64,000 nucleotides of DNA from the NCBI GenBank assembly GCA_021323755.1, contig JAJPKJ010000065.1, positions 1-64,000 of the forward strand. The letters are read 5' to 3'. Every line of letters begins with the position of its first letter. Position 1 is the first letter of the stretch. The notes under the pieces are model-generated. The model was not told where the DNA came from and did not search any database. It worked only from the letters and a program-made list of their open reading frames with translations. Below, in pieces: positions 21,347-31,836 of this stretch. Both the position numbers and the translations under genes were made by a program. The stretch is from Chitinophagales bacterium (GTDB taxonomy: Bacteria > Bacteroidota > Bacteroidia > Chitinophagales > Chitinophagaceae).

Positions 21347-22173
21347 CTTCTTGTTGTGAGCTTGGTAATAATGTTTAACAGTAACACCCATAATAATAAT
21401 ATAAGAGATGCCCCCCAGGCTAGATCAAGCCAGTCGTTATATGGACTGGTAGCATAGTTGTAAATAAGCAGCGGCAAACTTTGCATCGGTTTGGTAATAT
21501 TTGTGCTGATATATGGATTGCCGAATGCGGTAAATAGAAGGGGTGCTGTTTCGCCGGCTATTCTTGCCACAGACAGTATGACACCGGATAATATTCCACT
21601 AATCCCACAGGGAACGATCACTTTTAATATCACACGATGAAAAGGCATGCCCAATGCAAATGCTGCTTCCTTTAATGAATCGGGAAGAAGTTTTAAAGTT
21701 TCTTCCGTGGAGCGAATGATAATCGGCAACATCATGATTGCTAATGCGACACTACCGGATAGAGCAGAAAATCCGCCCAATGGTTTTACTAACCAGAAGT
21801 ATGCAACGATGCCGATAACAATTGAAGGAACGCCTTGCAAAATATCCACGCATAATCTGCTCCAGTATGCAAGGCGACTTTTTTTATTTTCATTTAAATA
21901 AATACCTCCCAAGATTCCGACCGGAATTGCAATGAGGGCAGCAACACCAATAATAATCATGCTTCCCAGTAAAGCGTTTGCAATACCCCCGCCACTTTCA
22001 CCAACAGGTTTGGGAATGTTCACTAAAAAATGCCAATTTATCTTTGTAATTCCAGCACGAATAATATAAAGTAAGATGAAGATCAGCGGTACCACACAAA
22101 CAAATGCCAAAAAAATGGTAAATATTTTTAGCGCCGAGCTTTTTGCAATTCTGTATTTTACGAGGTTGCTCAT
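21328..22173 (-). CDS. pstA: Phosphate ABC transporter permease PstA
   Basis: A 281-residue inner-membrane permease with six predicted helices and the ABC-coupling loop [14 protein letters not shown] followed by the conserved Gly-rich helix [19 protein letters not shown]. It pairs with PstC to form the phosphate channel. It starts 3 bases after pstC and overlaps pstB. Confidence 0.95.
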   Translation of the reverse strand: MSNLVKYRIAKSSALKIFTIFLAFVCVVPLIFILLYIIRAGITKINWHFLVNIPKPVGESGGGIANALLGSMIIIGVAALIAIPVGILGGIYLNENKKSRLAYWSRLCVDILQGVPSIVIGIVAYFWLVKPLGGFSALSGSVALAIMMLPIIIRSTEETLKLLPDSLKEAAFALGMPFHRVILKVIVPCGISGILSGVILSVARIAGETAPLLFTAFGNPYISTNITKPMQSLPLLIYNYATSPYNDWLDLAWGASLILLLWVLLLNIITKLTTRRWKVQL

Positions 22174-22176
22174 ATC

Positions 22177-23169
22177 TTATTCGTTTGTAAAGCGGCTAAT
22201 TATTTTTTTTCCGATCACATTGATAATAACAGTAACAAGAAATAACACCAAGCCGAGCTCGATCAGCGCTGATACATAAATAGGTTTATCTGCTTCAGTG
22301 AATTGATTAGCGATAACGCTTGCCATCGTGTTGCCCGGAGCAAAAATGCTTTTGGGAATAATGCTGGTGTTTCCGATAACCATGGTTACAGCCATCGTTT
22401 CACCGAGTGCGCGTCCCAGTGATAATAGAACTCCTGCAAATAATCCTGATTTTGTGTAAGGGAAAATGACACTCCGAATGACTTCCCATCTTGTTGCGCC
22501 CAGCGAATACGCTCCTTCTTTTAATTGTGAAGGGACCATCTGTATCATTGACCTGCCAAGCGATGCTGCATAAGGAATGATCATTACAGCCAGTATCAAG
22601 GAAGAACTGAAAATGCCAACACCAACCGGTTCCACTCCGATCTTTGATTCAAAACTTCTTACTATCGGAACTAAAACGGCAAGTCCCCAAAAACCATAAA
22701 TGACGGATGGGACAGCGGCAATCAATTCAACCGTATTCTTTAAAAAATCTGAAAGCCACCCCTTTGGATAATATTCCCCCAGAAAAACGGCCACAGCAAA
22801 CGAAAATGGAATGGAGATTATTAAAGCAAGAAATGAGGTTAATAAGGTACCCAATAAGAATGGAAATGCTCCATAAACATCCTGAACAGGGTCCCAAGTT
22901 TTACCCCACAAATATTTCAACCCTAATGCTTTTATTGAGGGCAAAGATTCCACTACCAGTGTAAGCAAAATACCAAATACCAGGATCACCATTACCAAAC
23001 CAATTATCACCAGCGTTTTTTTAAAAACATTTTCAGTCCTTATTTGCCGGTAAGAACGTTTGATCCGCTTGATGGTATTTACCACTTCTGATGCTTTTGC
23101 AGAATTAATAACCCGCATCGGAATTTCCGAACTGCGGGTCATCATATCTTTTTCGACGGGAGCGTCCAT
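22177..23169 (-). CDS. pstC: Phosphate ABC transporter permease PstC
   Basis: A 330-residue permease. After a cytoplasmic N-terminal tail of about 45 residues come six membrane helices, with the coupling loop EGAYSLGATRWEVIRSVIFP and the conserved segment LGRALGETMAVTMV. It is paired with PstA. pstS precedes it by 78 bases on the same strand. Confidence 0.95.
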   Translation of the reverse strand: MDAPVEKDMMTRSSEIPMRVINSAKASEVVNTIKRIKRSYRQIRTENVFKKTLVIIGLVMVILVFGILLTLVVESLPSIKALGLKYLWGKTWDPVQDVYGAFPFLLGTLLTSFLALIISIPFSFAVAVFLGEYYPKGWLSDFLKNTVELIAAVPSVIYGFWGLAVLVPIVRSFESKIGVEPVGVGIFSSSLILAVMIIPYAASLGRSMIQMVPSQLKEGAYSLGATRWEVIRSVIFPYTKSGLFAGVLLSLGRALGETMAVTMVIGNTSIIPKSIFAPGNTMASVIANQFTEADKPIYVSALIELGLVLFLVTVIINVIGKKIISRFTNE

Positions 23170-23247
23170 AATTTACTTTTGAGAATTTAGAAGAAAGACG
23201 ATAAAATGATCATTCAGTCTTCTAACTGCTTTCTTGTTACTACTTTC

Positions 23248-24354
23248 TTACTGCAAAATCGGTTTACCATCAAAGGTGGCAGATTTTAAAATCGCATCTC
23301 CAACGCTTACAACATTGGGAGAGAGCGGAGCATAATTCAATGCACTACTAAATTGTTGCCCGTCATGGATCACCCATGAAATCAATTTCAATAATTTCGT
23401 TGCCCTATCTGCTGAGCGATCATTATATTTCTGTTCTTTATAGATCAACACCCAGGAAAATCCGGAAATAGGATATCCATCAGGAGCGTCAGTATTGGTA
23501 AGAGAAATCTTTGAGTCTGCCGGAATGGTGATGTTTGCAGCAGCCGTAACACTGGCAATACTTGGCGTGATAAAATTGCCCGATTTATTTTGAATTTTTG
23601 CGAACGCCATATTATTCTGAATAGCGTAAGCAAGTTCAATATATCCTATTGCTCCAGGTGTTTGCTTGACACTGCCGGCAACACCTTCGTTACCTTTACC
23701 GCCTAAGCCAACCGGCCAATTAACTGCGGAACCTTTACCCACTTTACTGCTCCATTCTTCGCTTACTTTTGAAAGATAAGTTGTAAAAATATTTGTTGTG
23801 CCGCTTCCATCCGAACGATGCGCTATCACAATTCCTGTTGGTGGAAGTTTCACCCCTTTATTAATAGCAGCGATTTTTGGATCATCCCACTTGGTTATTT
23901 TTCCAAGAAAAATATCTGCAAGAACAGAAGGCGTTATTAATAGTGTATCTTTTATTTCTGGCAAATTATAGCTCAACACCACTGCGCCGGCAGTTACAGG
24001 GATATGTAACGCCGGAGCAGCTAATGCTGAATCTTGCTTGCCATTCATTGGCGCATCGGACGCGCCGAAATCTACTGTTTTATTGGTGAGCTGAGATATA
24101 CCTGCTCCTGAACCGACAGACTGATAATTTACTTTTAGTCCGTTTATTTTATTGTATTCAGAAAACATTTTTGAGAATAACGGATTATCAAAAGTGCTTC
24201 CCGCGCCTATTAATGCGTCGCTAGATGAGGATGAAGACGTGCTATCCGTGCCTCCGCCCGATCCGCTGCCGCCGCTGCATGACGCAAAACTGAAAGCAAC
24301 CAATAATGCTGATGCAAGCAATAAATGTTGAGATTTAAAAAAATTCCGTTTCAT
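23248..24354 (-). CDS. pstS: Phosphate-binding lipoprotein PstS
   Basis: A 368-residue substrate-binding protein. The lipoprotein signal ends FSFASCSGG, and a Ser/Gly-rich linker follows, so it is tethered to the membrane. The phosphate-pocket motifs are present: LIGAGSTF, QSVGSGAGI, DFGASDAPM and HRSDGSGTTNIF. It delivers phosphate to PstC/PstA. It lies 50 bases downstream of the porin gene. Confidence 0.95.
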   Translation of the reverse strand: MKRNFFKSQHLLLASALLVAFSFASCSGGSGSGGGTDSTSSSSSSDALIGAGSTFDNPLFSKMFSEYNKINGLKVNYQSVGSGAGISQLTNKTVDFGASDAPMNGKQDSALAAPALHIPVTAGAVVLSYNLPEIKDTLLITPSVLADIFLGKITKWDDPKIAAINKGVKLPPTGIVIAHRSDGSGTTNIFTTYLSKVSEEWSSKVGKGSAVNWPVGLGGKGNEGVAGSVKQTPGAIGYIELAYAIQNNMAFAKIQNKSGNFITPSIASVTAAANITIPADSKISLTNTDAPDGYPISGFSWVLIYKEQKYNDRSADRATKLLKLISWVIHDGQQFSSALNYAPLSPNVVSVGDAILKSATFDGKPILQ

Positions 24355-24404
24355 AAATTATTCTTAAGGAGTTGAAAAAATAAAATGGTCAGTTATTAAA
24401 ATAA

Positions 24405-25694
24405 TTAATGCGTAAATGGATAATACGAGTAAGAAGGGTTCTGGAAGAGCTTTCCAAAAGTAAAGTAGAAGGTCATTCTCCAAACCAAATCATGATCATG
24501 TGCCGCAGAACCAGTAAGATTAGCCTGTTGCCCGATATATTTATTATACCATATGTTTGGCATAACATGAACATTATTGATAGGTGAATAATCAAGTCCA
24601 AAAGACAAAAACCTTTCTTTATTATTGGGTTCATAGGACGTGCTCACCGTGTATAATGCAGCATACTTTGTATAAGTTGTATTGTCATACTTTGTGTTTG
24701 GATTATATATATCATATCTAAACCAAACTCTTAATTTGGTTTGAATAATATTTGCATGTGCATAGAAAGATATTCCCGTTGACCTTCCATCTAATGTATC
24801 TTTAGTGGTTGCATTCGTACCAACCTCACATTGTGTCAAACCATTAATGAATCCTTCAGTACCTATAGTAAATTTTTTATCAACCCAAACAACTGCTAAT
24901 TTATTCATTTGCCGAGCCGCATGCCCGTGGTCGCCCATAACCCAATTCTGTCTTTGATAATCTGCATAAAAATCAATAATTAATTTTCGGTTCAGTAAGC
25001 CAACAAAAGCATCTCCGTAAAACCATTTGTAAACATTACCAGATAAAGTTTGAGGTTTTGCGCTTGTTCCATTTGCGACCAATAAATCATAGCCGTAAAT
25101 CACAGATTTATCCGGTGTATTAAATCTTCCCTGCAATCCAAGACCAAAGTCAAATGATGGTGTCCTGCGTATATCCGTAATCGTTCTTTCAATAGGTCTT
25201 GAATAACTAAATAAGTTTTCTGTCACATAAGGAAAAGCCGGCGTAGGTTGCAAACCGAAAACCAAATCATTGCCTTTAAATAATAAGTCATGCCACCTCA
25301 AATTAGCAAACTTGATATAAGGAGTAAATTTATTATTCTGAAGAAGATCGCCACTGGTAAAATCATCCTCTGCTGCCAAAAGAAATTCAGTTGAAAATTT
25401 CTTGGTTATATTATAATCGTATCCAATATATATCCGGCGGAATTGGAATTGATTGGTGCTTTGTTTTACATTTGTATACTGATTATTTCCGCCTCTGTTC
25501 AATGAATCGCTGTGAGATTTATAAAATAAATCTCCAAATACGTATCCCCATATCCTGCCAGAATTTGGCGTTCCCGCCCTAAATGCTGAATCTGAATTCC
25601 ATAGATACTGTGCTTTTGCTGAAGTGAATGAGATAACAAAAGCAAAAAATAAAATAGAAAAATAAAAATTTTTAGAATCAATTCTCCTTTTCAT
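24405..25694 (-). CDS. Outer-membrane porin, probable phosphate-selective type
   Basis: A 429-residue beta-barrel protein with a signal peptide (cut near SAKAQ). It has alternating aromatic strands throughout and a terminal strand ending in aromatic residues. It resembles the OprP/OprO porin group (for example FQFRRIYIGYDYNITKKF). As first gene of the pst operon behind a Pho-box-like site, a phosphate or polyphosphate channel is likely; the specificity is inferred from context. Confidence 0.82.
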   Translation of the reverse strand: MKRRIDSKNFYFSILFFAFVISFTSAKAQYLWNSDSAFRAGTPNSGRIWGYVFGDLFYKSHSDSLNRGGNNQYTNVKQSTNQFQFRRIYIGYDYNITKKFSTEFLLAAEDDFTSGDLLQNNKFTPYIKFANLRWHDLLFKGNDLVFGLQPTPAFPYVTENLFSYSRPIERTITDIRRTPSFDFGLGLQGRFNTPDKSVIYGYDLLVANGTSAKPQTLSGNVYKWFYGDAFVGLLNRKLIIDFYADYQRQNWVMGDHGHAARQMNKLAVVWVDKKFTIGTEGFINGLTQCEVGTNATTKDTLDGRSTGISFYAHANIIQTKLRVWFRYDIYNPNTKYDNTTYTKYAALYTVSTSYEPNNKERFLSFGLDYSPINNVHVMPNIWYNKYIGQQANLTGSAAHDHDLVWRMTFYFTFGKLFQNPSYSYYPFTH

Positions 25695-25749
25695 AAATAG
25701 TTTTGATTGTTTAAAAAGTATCCTGCAAAAGAAGAATTGTGCAATGACC

Positions 25750-25782
25750 GGAATGTTACGCCAATGTTACCTTAATGTTAAC
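25750..25782 (-). promoter_or_regulatory. Pho-box-like triple direct repeat
   Basis: AATGTTA occurs at 25752, 25763 and 25774, exactly 11 bp apart (TAACATT on the coding strand). PhoB sites are direct 7-mers at 11-bp period, one per helical turn. The site lies 56 bases upstream of the porin ATG. A TACTTTTT downstream of it could be the -7 element. Confidence 0.7.
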
Positions 25783-25931
25783 AAAACTGCGGACTTCAAT
25801 CAAAAAATATTGCTGATTTTCTTGAATTTCTTTCCAAAAGAGAAGGGGTGAAGAAATATGTATGAAAAATCTTTTAGTCTAATAATTGAAATATTATTTA
25901 GGAGCATTTTTCCAATGCATCTTTCGATTTT

Positions 25932-27041
25932 TCAGTTCGTTTTCCAATAACCGGTGCTTCCGGGTTTTCTTTCATCTGAGCCTCGCAATATAAGGGTGTC
26001 GTTTTTATTCAGACTGCCGAATATTTCAACTCCGCTATCCATCGTAATGCCCTGTCGAACATCGACCCACTCTGCTTTGGAATTTTTTACCCGTATCACA
26101 AATTTTCTTTCCTGTGTAGTAACGATGGAAGATGCAGGGACTACAAACGATGCGGTTTGCCTGGTTATTTTCATTTGCGCATATGCAAATGCTCCTGCCT
26201 TTAATATCTTGTTTGAATTGTTAAAATCATATTCCCAAAGTTCTGTTCTTGTAGTTGGGTCGATGGTTTCCGTTTTCCTGGTAAGTTTAGCTAAAAATAA
26301 TTTTTGAGGAAAAGCATCCATTCTGAATTGAATCGTATCCGATGAACCATAAGCGGCTATATAATTTTCCGGAACTGCAACGCGCAAACGCAATATTTTA
26401 TTATTTTGAACAGTAACAATGGATGTGTTGATTCCGGTTAAATTACCAGGGTCTGCTTTGCGCGAAGTAATAACTCCATCAAAAGGTGCTTTCAAAATGA
26501 GATAGCCCGATACTTCTTTATATGATTGAGCAAGTTTTTCTGCTGCATGGTAAGAAGCACTATCTGCAAGCATTTGCTGCCTGTTTCGCTCAAGGTCAAC
26601 AGGCGCCACAATGCCGGGCGTAGTTGCCTGAGAAGCTTTCCATAAGCGCTGATAATTATCGAGGCTCTCATTATATTTTGCTTTGGCGGCCAACAATGAG
26701 GTTTGAAATTCTTCATATTTCGTATTTACTTCTGGAGCTTCAATGACGGAAAGCGTTTGCCCTTTCCGAACGTAATCTCCAATATCCACTTTTACATCTT
26801 TTACATAACCCTGCACTTTAGCAAATAATTCAGTTTGTTCATATGGTAACAATTCGGCGGGAAGCTCAATCTTTTTTTCAACTTTCATTTGCGCTAATAA
26901 AAAAACAGGAATGGTGTCTGGATTATTAGCAGCAGAGTTATTATTTCCTACAGCTGAATTGTTAATTGCATTATTTCCACATGAGCTTATAATAATGTAG
27001 TAAACAATTGATACGATATAATTAAAAGGAGCCGGTTTCAT
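25932..27041 (-). CDS. RND efflux periplasmic adaptor, first system
   Basis: A 369-residue membrane-fusion protein anchored as a lipoprotein (YIIISSCGNN). Order: barrel-sandwich half (ELFAKVQGYVKDVKVDIGDY), coiled-coil hairpin (about 95-165), second sandwich half (LKAPFDGVITSRKADPG), then beta-barrel and membrane-proximal domains. It bridges the RND pump to the TolC channel. It is the third gene of the tolC-RND-adaptor operon, starting 10 bases after the pump gene. Confidence 0.92.
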   Translation of the reverse strand: MKPAPFNYIVSIVYYIIISSCGNNAINNSAVGNNNSAANNPDTIPVFLLAQMKVEKKIELPAELLPYEQTELFAKVQGYVKDVKVDIGDYVRKGQTLSVIEAPEVNTKYEEFQTSLLAAKAKYNESLDNYQRLWKASQATTPGIVAPVDLERNRQQMLADSASYHAAEKLAQSYKEVSGYLILKAPFDGVITSRKADPGNLTGINTSIVTVQNNKILRLRVAVPENYIAAYGSSDTIQFRMDAFPQKLFLAKLTRKTETIDPTTRTELWEYDFNNSNKILKAGAFAYAQMKITRQTASFVVPASSIVTTQERKFVIRVKNSKAEWVDVRQGITMDSGVEIFGSLNKNDTLILRGSDERKPGSTGYWKTN

Positions 27042-27051
27042 ATTTAATTAT

Positions 27052-30000
27052 TTATTTTTCATCAAAATATCTACTATTTAAATCATCAGGATCAAGGGAA
27101 ACAGAATGATATTTTTTTCTTCCTATACTCCAGTTATATAATTGAGGTAAAAAAAATAAAACACTGATGGCAGAAAAAATTAGCCCGCCAATAACTGCAA
27201 CAGCAAGGGGGGCGGTTTGATCCCCTCCTTCGGTTGCGCCAAGCGACATGGGGATCATTCCTGCAATCATTGCGATGCTCGTCATTAAAATCGGCCGCAT
27301 CCTTAATGAAGCTGCTTTTAAATGCAGATCTTTTGTATTCCCGTTTCTTCTTAGAAATTCAGCGCTGCTGATGTATAATACCCCGTTTGCGATAGCAACC
27401 CCAGTTGCCATAATGGTGCCCATGTAAGATTGAATATTGATCGTTTTGCCTGTAATTAATAACAAAAGTAGTGCACCCGCAATCACGGCAGGTATCACAC
27501 TCAATGCTGTAATTGCAATTCTAAAGGATTGAAAGAAAATTACCATGATCAGAAATATAACCACAATAGCTATAATTAATCCATACCGCAAATCTGATAA
27601 TGTTTGTTGCAATAATATTGGCTGACCACGCATAGAAATTTTAGTTCCATTGAAAGATTTGCTTACAGAATCAATAACCAATTGTGTTTTTTTAAAAACA
27701 CTGCCCAAATCTTGCCTGAAAACATTTGCTGTTATGGTTATATATCGCTGCTGGTTGAGCCGGTCGTATTCTCCAACTATTGTCGTGCGGTTCCAGTCTG
27801 CCACTTCGTTCAAGTAATGCGTGTTTCCATTACCGGAAGAAACAGGAACGGTTTCGAGTTGTACTGTGCTGTTCATTTTGTATTCAGGATATTGCACCTG
27901 CACCTGGTAAGCCGTTCCGGTTGTTTTATCCAGCCAGTAACTTGGTGTAGTAAATCTGCTCGAAGTTGTAGCAGGCACAATAGATTTTGCAACCTGGTCG
28001 GCAGTAATATTTAATTGTCCCGCTTTTAGTCTATCAATATTCAATTTGATAGCCGGATATTTTAAGGGAGTTGCAATTTGCAGATCTCTTAATGATGTAA
28101 TAGCTGATAACTTTTTTATCAAAGCATCTGCCGCCTGTTTTCCATTGTCAAGATTCCTGTTCACTATAATAATTTCAACAGGATTGGAGCTTCCGAGATT
28201 AAGTACCTGTTCTACAATATCTCCAGGTTCGAAAGAAATAATTGCAGCCGGAATATTTTTTTGTATGGCTGCACGCAATTGTTCTTGAAATTCTGCGATA
28301 GGCAATATTCCTTTTTTCAATTTTATTTTTGTAACTGATTCCTGTGGCCCGCTCGTCCACAAATGAATATTATTGATGGGGTAACTCGAAGGTTGAGTAC
28401 CAATAAATGCAGAACTGATTTCAATATTTCCTTTGCCAACTATAGCTTCTGAAAGTTGCAATAGCTTATGTGTTGCATCTTCTGTTCTTTCTAATCTCGT
28501 ACCAATGGGCATGCGTAAACGAACCTGCGTTTCTCCGCTGTCTGTTTTTGGAAAAAGTTCGGTGCCGATTAATCTAAAAAACAAAACACATAAAAAAATG
28601 GAGAAAATAATAAAGATGATGCTGATCACACCAGAACTGATTTGCCATTTTTTTCCTGCAGATTCATATTTAGCCTGCCATTTTTTAAAAGTGCTTTCCT
28701 TTTTAATAGAACTGTTTTTTTGATGTGGTTTCAATATCCAATTCGACATAACAGGAACAAAAGTTTGTGAAAGCAAAAAAGATGCGATCATAGCAAATCC
28801 AACTGCCATAGAGAGTGGCATAAACATCGCTTTTGGTATGCCTTTCATGAACAATGAAGGAACAAATACAGCTAAAATACTAAACAGTATTAGCAATTTT
28901 GGCGTAGCAATTTCTTTGCACGCATCTGAAATAGCACGGGCTTTGGGCTTATTCATTTCCTGGTGCCGATGAATATTTTCTACAGTAACCGTTGCTTCAT
29001 CTACAAGTATTCCCACTGCCAAGGCCAAACCACCTAATGTAATTATGTTGATTGTTTGCCCTGTTAGAAATAACAAAACTACAGATGAAAGCAATGCTAA
29101 AGGAATAGTCATCACCACAATCAATGCGCTTCTGCTATCACCTAAAAACAACAGCACTACTAAACCGGTAAGTATTGCACCAAGGCCGCCCTCAAACAAA
29201 ACTGTTTTTAAAGAATTAATCACATACCCGGATTGATCAAATTCATAACTCACTTTAATATCTGATGGAATTGCCGCCTGCATATCAGGCAACGCTTTTT
29301 TAACATTCTGTACAACATCCCACGTGGATGCATCCGCGCGTTTCGTTACCGGAATATATACTGATCGCTTACCATTGATCAACGCATAACTTGTGGTTAC
29401 GTCTGACCCCATGCTGACTGTTGCGATATCTTTTATATAAATTGATGGACCGGCGCCTGAATGAATCGGCACATTATTCAGCTCACTAATATTTTCTATT
29501 ACACTATTCTGCGGAGTAATATAAGTTGTATCACCAATGCGTACATTACCTGCAGGCGATATTGTATTTGCTTTTGCAAGCGCCTCCACTACGGCATCCG
29601 GAGACAAATTGTAACTGCGAATTTTATCAGGGTCAACGGTAATGAGTACTGTTTTTTGATTGCCTCCGAACGGTGGCGGAGCGGAAACTCCCGGCAATGT
29701 GGCAAACATAGGTCGCACACGAAAAAGTGCCAGATCTGAAATTTCCCCAAGAGAACGATTTTCAGAACTGAATACCAATTGCCCAACAGGTACGCTGCCT
29801 GCATCAAATCTCGTTATAAATGGAGGTACCGTACCCGGTGGCATAAATGCTCTTGCCCGATTTACATAGCCAACTACTTCAGCCATTGCCTGACTCATAT
29901 CAGTGCCTTCATTGAATTCAATTTTTAATACGCATGCGCCTTGTATAGATTTTGAATCTACATACTTCACACCGGTGACATAAAGAAAATGATACTCATA

Positions 30001-30198
30001 ATAAGATGAAATAAATCCTTCCATTTGCTCTGGAGATAATCCACCATAAGGCTGTGCAACATATACGGTAGGTAGCCCAAGTTTAGGAAAAATATCAATT
30101 TTAGAATTGATGATGGCGAGATAGGAAAAAAATAAAATCGCCAATACTGAAACAAGTATTGTGATCGGATGACGTAACGCTGCTATAATTAATTTCAT
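27052..30198 (-). CDS. RND-family efflux pump, first system
   Basis: A 1048-residue inner-membrane pump with twelve helices and two large periplasmic loops, related to AcrB/HAE-type carriers. The TM4 motif reads GILVDEATVTVEN, so the second Asp of the AcrB pair is Glu. The TM10 stretch GVAIANGVLYISS has Ala where AcrB has its relay Lys. This is the general pattern of a Bacteroidota RND subgroup of unknown substrate. The ATG at 30198 (MKLIIAALRH) is preferred over one 12 codons upstream. tolC lies just upstream and the adaptor just downstream. Confidence 0.92.
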   Translation of the reverse strand: MKLIIAALRHPITILVSVLAILFFSYLAIINSKIDIFPKLGLPTVYVAQPYGGLSPEQMEGFISSYYEYHFLYVTGVKYVDSKSIQGACVLKIEFNEGTDMSQAMAEVVGYVNRARAFMPPGTVPPFITRFDAGSVPVGQLVFSSENRSLGEISDLALFRVRPMFATLPGVSAPPPFGGNQKTVLITVDPDKIRSYNLSPDAVVEALAKANTISPAGNVRIGDTTYITPQNSVIENISELNNVPIHSGAGPSIYIKDIATVSMGSDVTTSYALINGKRSVYIPVTKRADASTWDVVQNVKKALPDMQAAIPSDIKVSYEFDQSGYVINSLKTVLFEGGLGAILTGLVVLLFLGDSRSALIVVMTIPLALLSSVVLLFLTGQTINIITLGGLALAVGILVDEATVTVENIHRHQEMNKPKARAISDACKEIATPKLLILFSILAVFVPSLFMKGIPKAMFMPLSMAVGFAMIASFLLSQTFVPVMSNWILKPHQKNSSIKKESTFKKWQAKYESAGKKWQISSGVISIIFIIFSIFLCVLFFRLIGTELFPKTDSGETQVRLRMPIGTRLERTEDATHKLLQLSEAIVGKGNIEISSAFIGTQPSSYPINNIHLWTSGPQESVTKIKLKKGILPIAEFQEQLRAAIQKNIPAAIISFEPGDIVEQVLNLGSSNPVEIIIVNRNLDNGKQAADALIKKLSAITSLRDLQIATPLKYPAIKLNIDRLKAGQLNITADQVAKSIVPATTSSRFTTPSYWLDKTTGTAYQVQVQYPEYKMNSTVQLETVPVSSGNGNTHYLNEVADWNRTTIVGEYDRLNQQRYITITANVFRQDLGSVFKKTQLVIDSVSKSFNGTKISMRGQPILLQQTLSDLRYGLIIAIVVIFLIMVIFFQSFRIAITALSVIPAVIAGALLLLLITGKTINIQSYMGTIMATGVAIANGVLYISSAEFLRRNGNTKDLHLKAASLRMRPILMTSIAMIAGMIPMSLGATEGGDQTAPLAVAVIGGLIFSAISVLFFLPQLYNWSIGRKKYHSVSLDPDDLNSRYFDEK

Positions 30199-30253
30199 CT
30201 CGGAATAATTATTTTTATCTAACCGCCATCCCATTAGATGGTTTACACAAATA

Positions 30254-31630
30254 TCATTTTAATTGTTGCAAAAAAATATTAAGGTCCCCTTTTGCAACCG
30301 AAAAATCAAGTAAAGCATGCCACATTTGCAAATATGCATTGGTGTTAGTAACTTCTGCATTGAGCAGCTCATATTGTCCTTGGGTTAATCGCGTATAGTC
30401 TATCAATCCGCTTTTATAACTTATTTCTAATCCATTGTAAGCGTATATTGCAAATTGCTTTTGTAAATTTGTTTGTTCCGCTATTTGTTTATTTTGATTA
30501 AAATTAATAAGTGCTGATTCTAATTGTTTCTGCAGATCAAGTTTAGTTTGTGATACCATTGCCTCGTCCGATTTCAAAAGTGATTGATATTGTTTCTTCT
30601 GAATATTTATTTGCGAAAACTGTAAAATCGGAAAACTTAATTGAATGCCTGCGCCATAATTTGTTCGTGATAAATTCCATCCATCCATTTTGTTTACAAC
30701 CCCGTTGTATTCCACGCCCGACCCTCTGCCATAAGCATTTCCCCAAACATCGAGATGTGGTCTCCACGTAGTTTGAATCGCTTTTAAAGATGCCTTACTG
30801 AACTCCTGTTTTGATTGATAATATTGCAATACCGGATTATCAGCAAGTGCCATACTGGTATCCGGAAGTGATGGAAAATTCGTAGCCAATAAACTATCTG
30901 ACAAAATAATATCTGTTGATGATTGTTGCAAACCTGTAAGTCTTCCCAATTCTTCAAGTTGCAATTGAAATATTTTCTTCGCAGAATAATACATCACTCT
31001 GGCCTGCGCCAGTGCGCTTTGAAATTGAATCGTATCAATGCCGGGGCGTATTCCTTCCCTTGCTAATACCAATGATTGATTCCAAGAAACTTCAACACGA
31101 TGGACATTTGCCTGAACCGTTAATAATAATTGCTGAAGATAAACAGCGTCAAGATAACTGAACATGGCTGAATATTGTTGCTTAAACAATGCTTGATTGT
31201 ATAAGGCATTCGCCAAGTGAAATTGAGCAGTTGCTTTTTCTATTGCGGCATTACGTTGCCCGAATGTGATTGGGCTCCATTTTACGAACATTGATAATGC
31301 GGTACCGGGCACAAAATTAATATTATTATTTGAAGAGGGCGGACCTGTAATGGGCATTATCAAACCCGGATAACTCATCCCTGTAATATTATTGTAAGTA
31401 GAATAGTTTGCCTGATAACCGACTGAAACATCGGGAACAAATGTGTTTTTTGCAAGGTTTATGTTTTGTGATTCGGCGTTTGACTGATCTTTATATGCCT
31501 GTATTTGCGGCAAATTATTTTGGACTAATGAAGCAATTTCTTTCAGCGATATTATTTTTTTCTGCGCAACACAGTCAGTGTAAATAATAATAAAAGATAA
31601 AAAAATAACTCGCCTTGCGTAAGTTCTCAT
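30254..31630 (-). CDS. TolC-like outer-membrane efflux protein, first system
   Basis: A 458-residue outer-membrane channel protein: signal peptide (cut after DCVAQ), then two internal repeats of long coiled-coil helices, as in the OEP family. The ATG at 31630 is preferred because it gives a compact signal peptide; the frame is open 28 codons upstream. It heads the first efflux operon and is divergent from the Crp/Fnr gene across a 206-base spacer. Confidence 0.9.
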   Translation of the reverse strand: MRTYARRVIFLSFIIIYTDCVAQKKIISLKEIASLVQNNLPQIQAYKDQSNAESQNINLAKNTFVPDVSVGYQANYSTYNNITGMSYPGLIMPITGPPSSNNNINFVPGTALSMFVKWSPITFGQRNAAIEKATAQFHLANALYNQALFKQQYSAMFSYLDAVYLQQLLLTVQANVHRVEVSWNQSLVLAREGIRPGIDTIQFQSALAQARVMYYSAKKIFQLQLEELGRLTGLQQSSTDIILSDSLLATNFPSLPDTSMALADNPVLQYYQSKQEFSKASLKAIQTTWRPHLDVWGNAYGRGSGVEYNGVVNKMDGWNLSRTNYGAGIQLSFPILQFSQINIQKKQYQSLLKSDEAMVSQTKLDLQKQLESALINFNQNKQIAEQTNLQKQFAIYAYNGLEISYKSGLIDYTRLTQGQYELLNAEVTNTNAYLQMWHALLDFSVAKGDLNIFLQQLK

Positions 31631-31744
31631 TTTATTTTGTTTGAGATTGAGACGGCGTTTACTAAAGCTACTGAAAAAGTATTGATTGTTCGCGCCTTGA
31701 AATATATGAATCATTTAGCCGTGGAATTAATCTGGAAATTACTT

Positions 31745-31758
31745 TAATGTTAACATTA
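31745..31758. promoter_or_regulatory. Perfect 14-bp palindrome, candidate Crp/Fnr operator
   Basis: TAATGTTAACATTA is fully palindromic. It lies 115 bases before the tolC start and 79 before the Crp/Fnr start, between the two divergent genes. Half-sites of this size suit a dimeric Crp/Fnr protein, here plausibly the one encoded next door. It also contains one AATGTTA unit of the Pho-box-like repeat, but not the 11-bp series. Confidence 0.45.
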
Positions 31759-31836
31759 GTATCCTATTTCTATTCCCTATTGAGAATCATAATCAAAAAT
31801 TTTAAGAATTTTGGAACGAATAGTTTAACTTGAATT

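Noticed and set aside
31721-31755. A second Pho-box-like 11-bp repeat before the first efflux operon
   Set aside because: Only one of the three units matches AATGTTA well; the others share 3-4 of 7 bases. The palindrome is the stronger signal.
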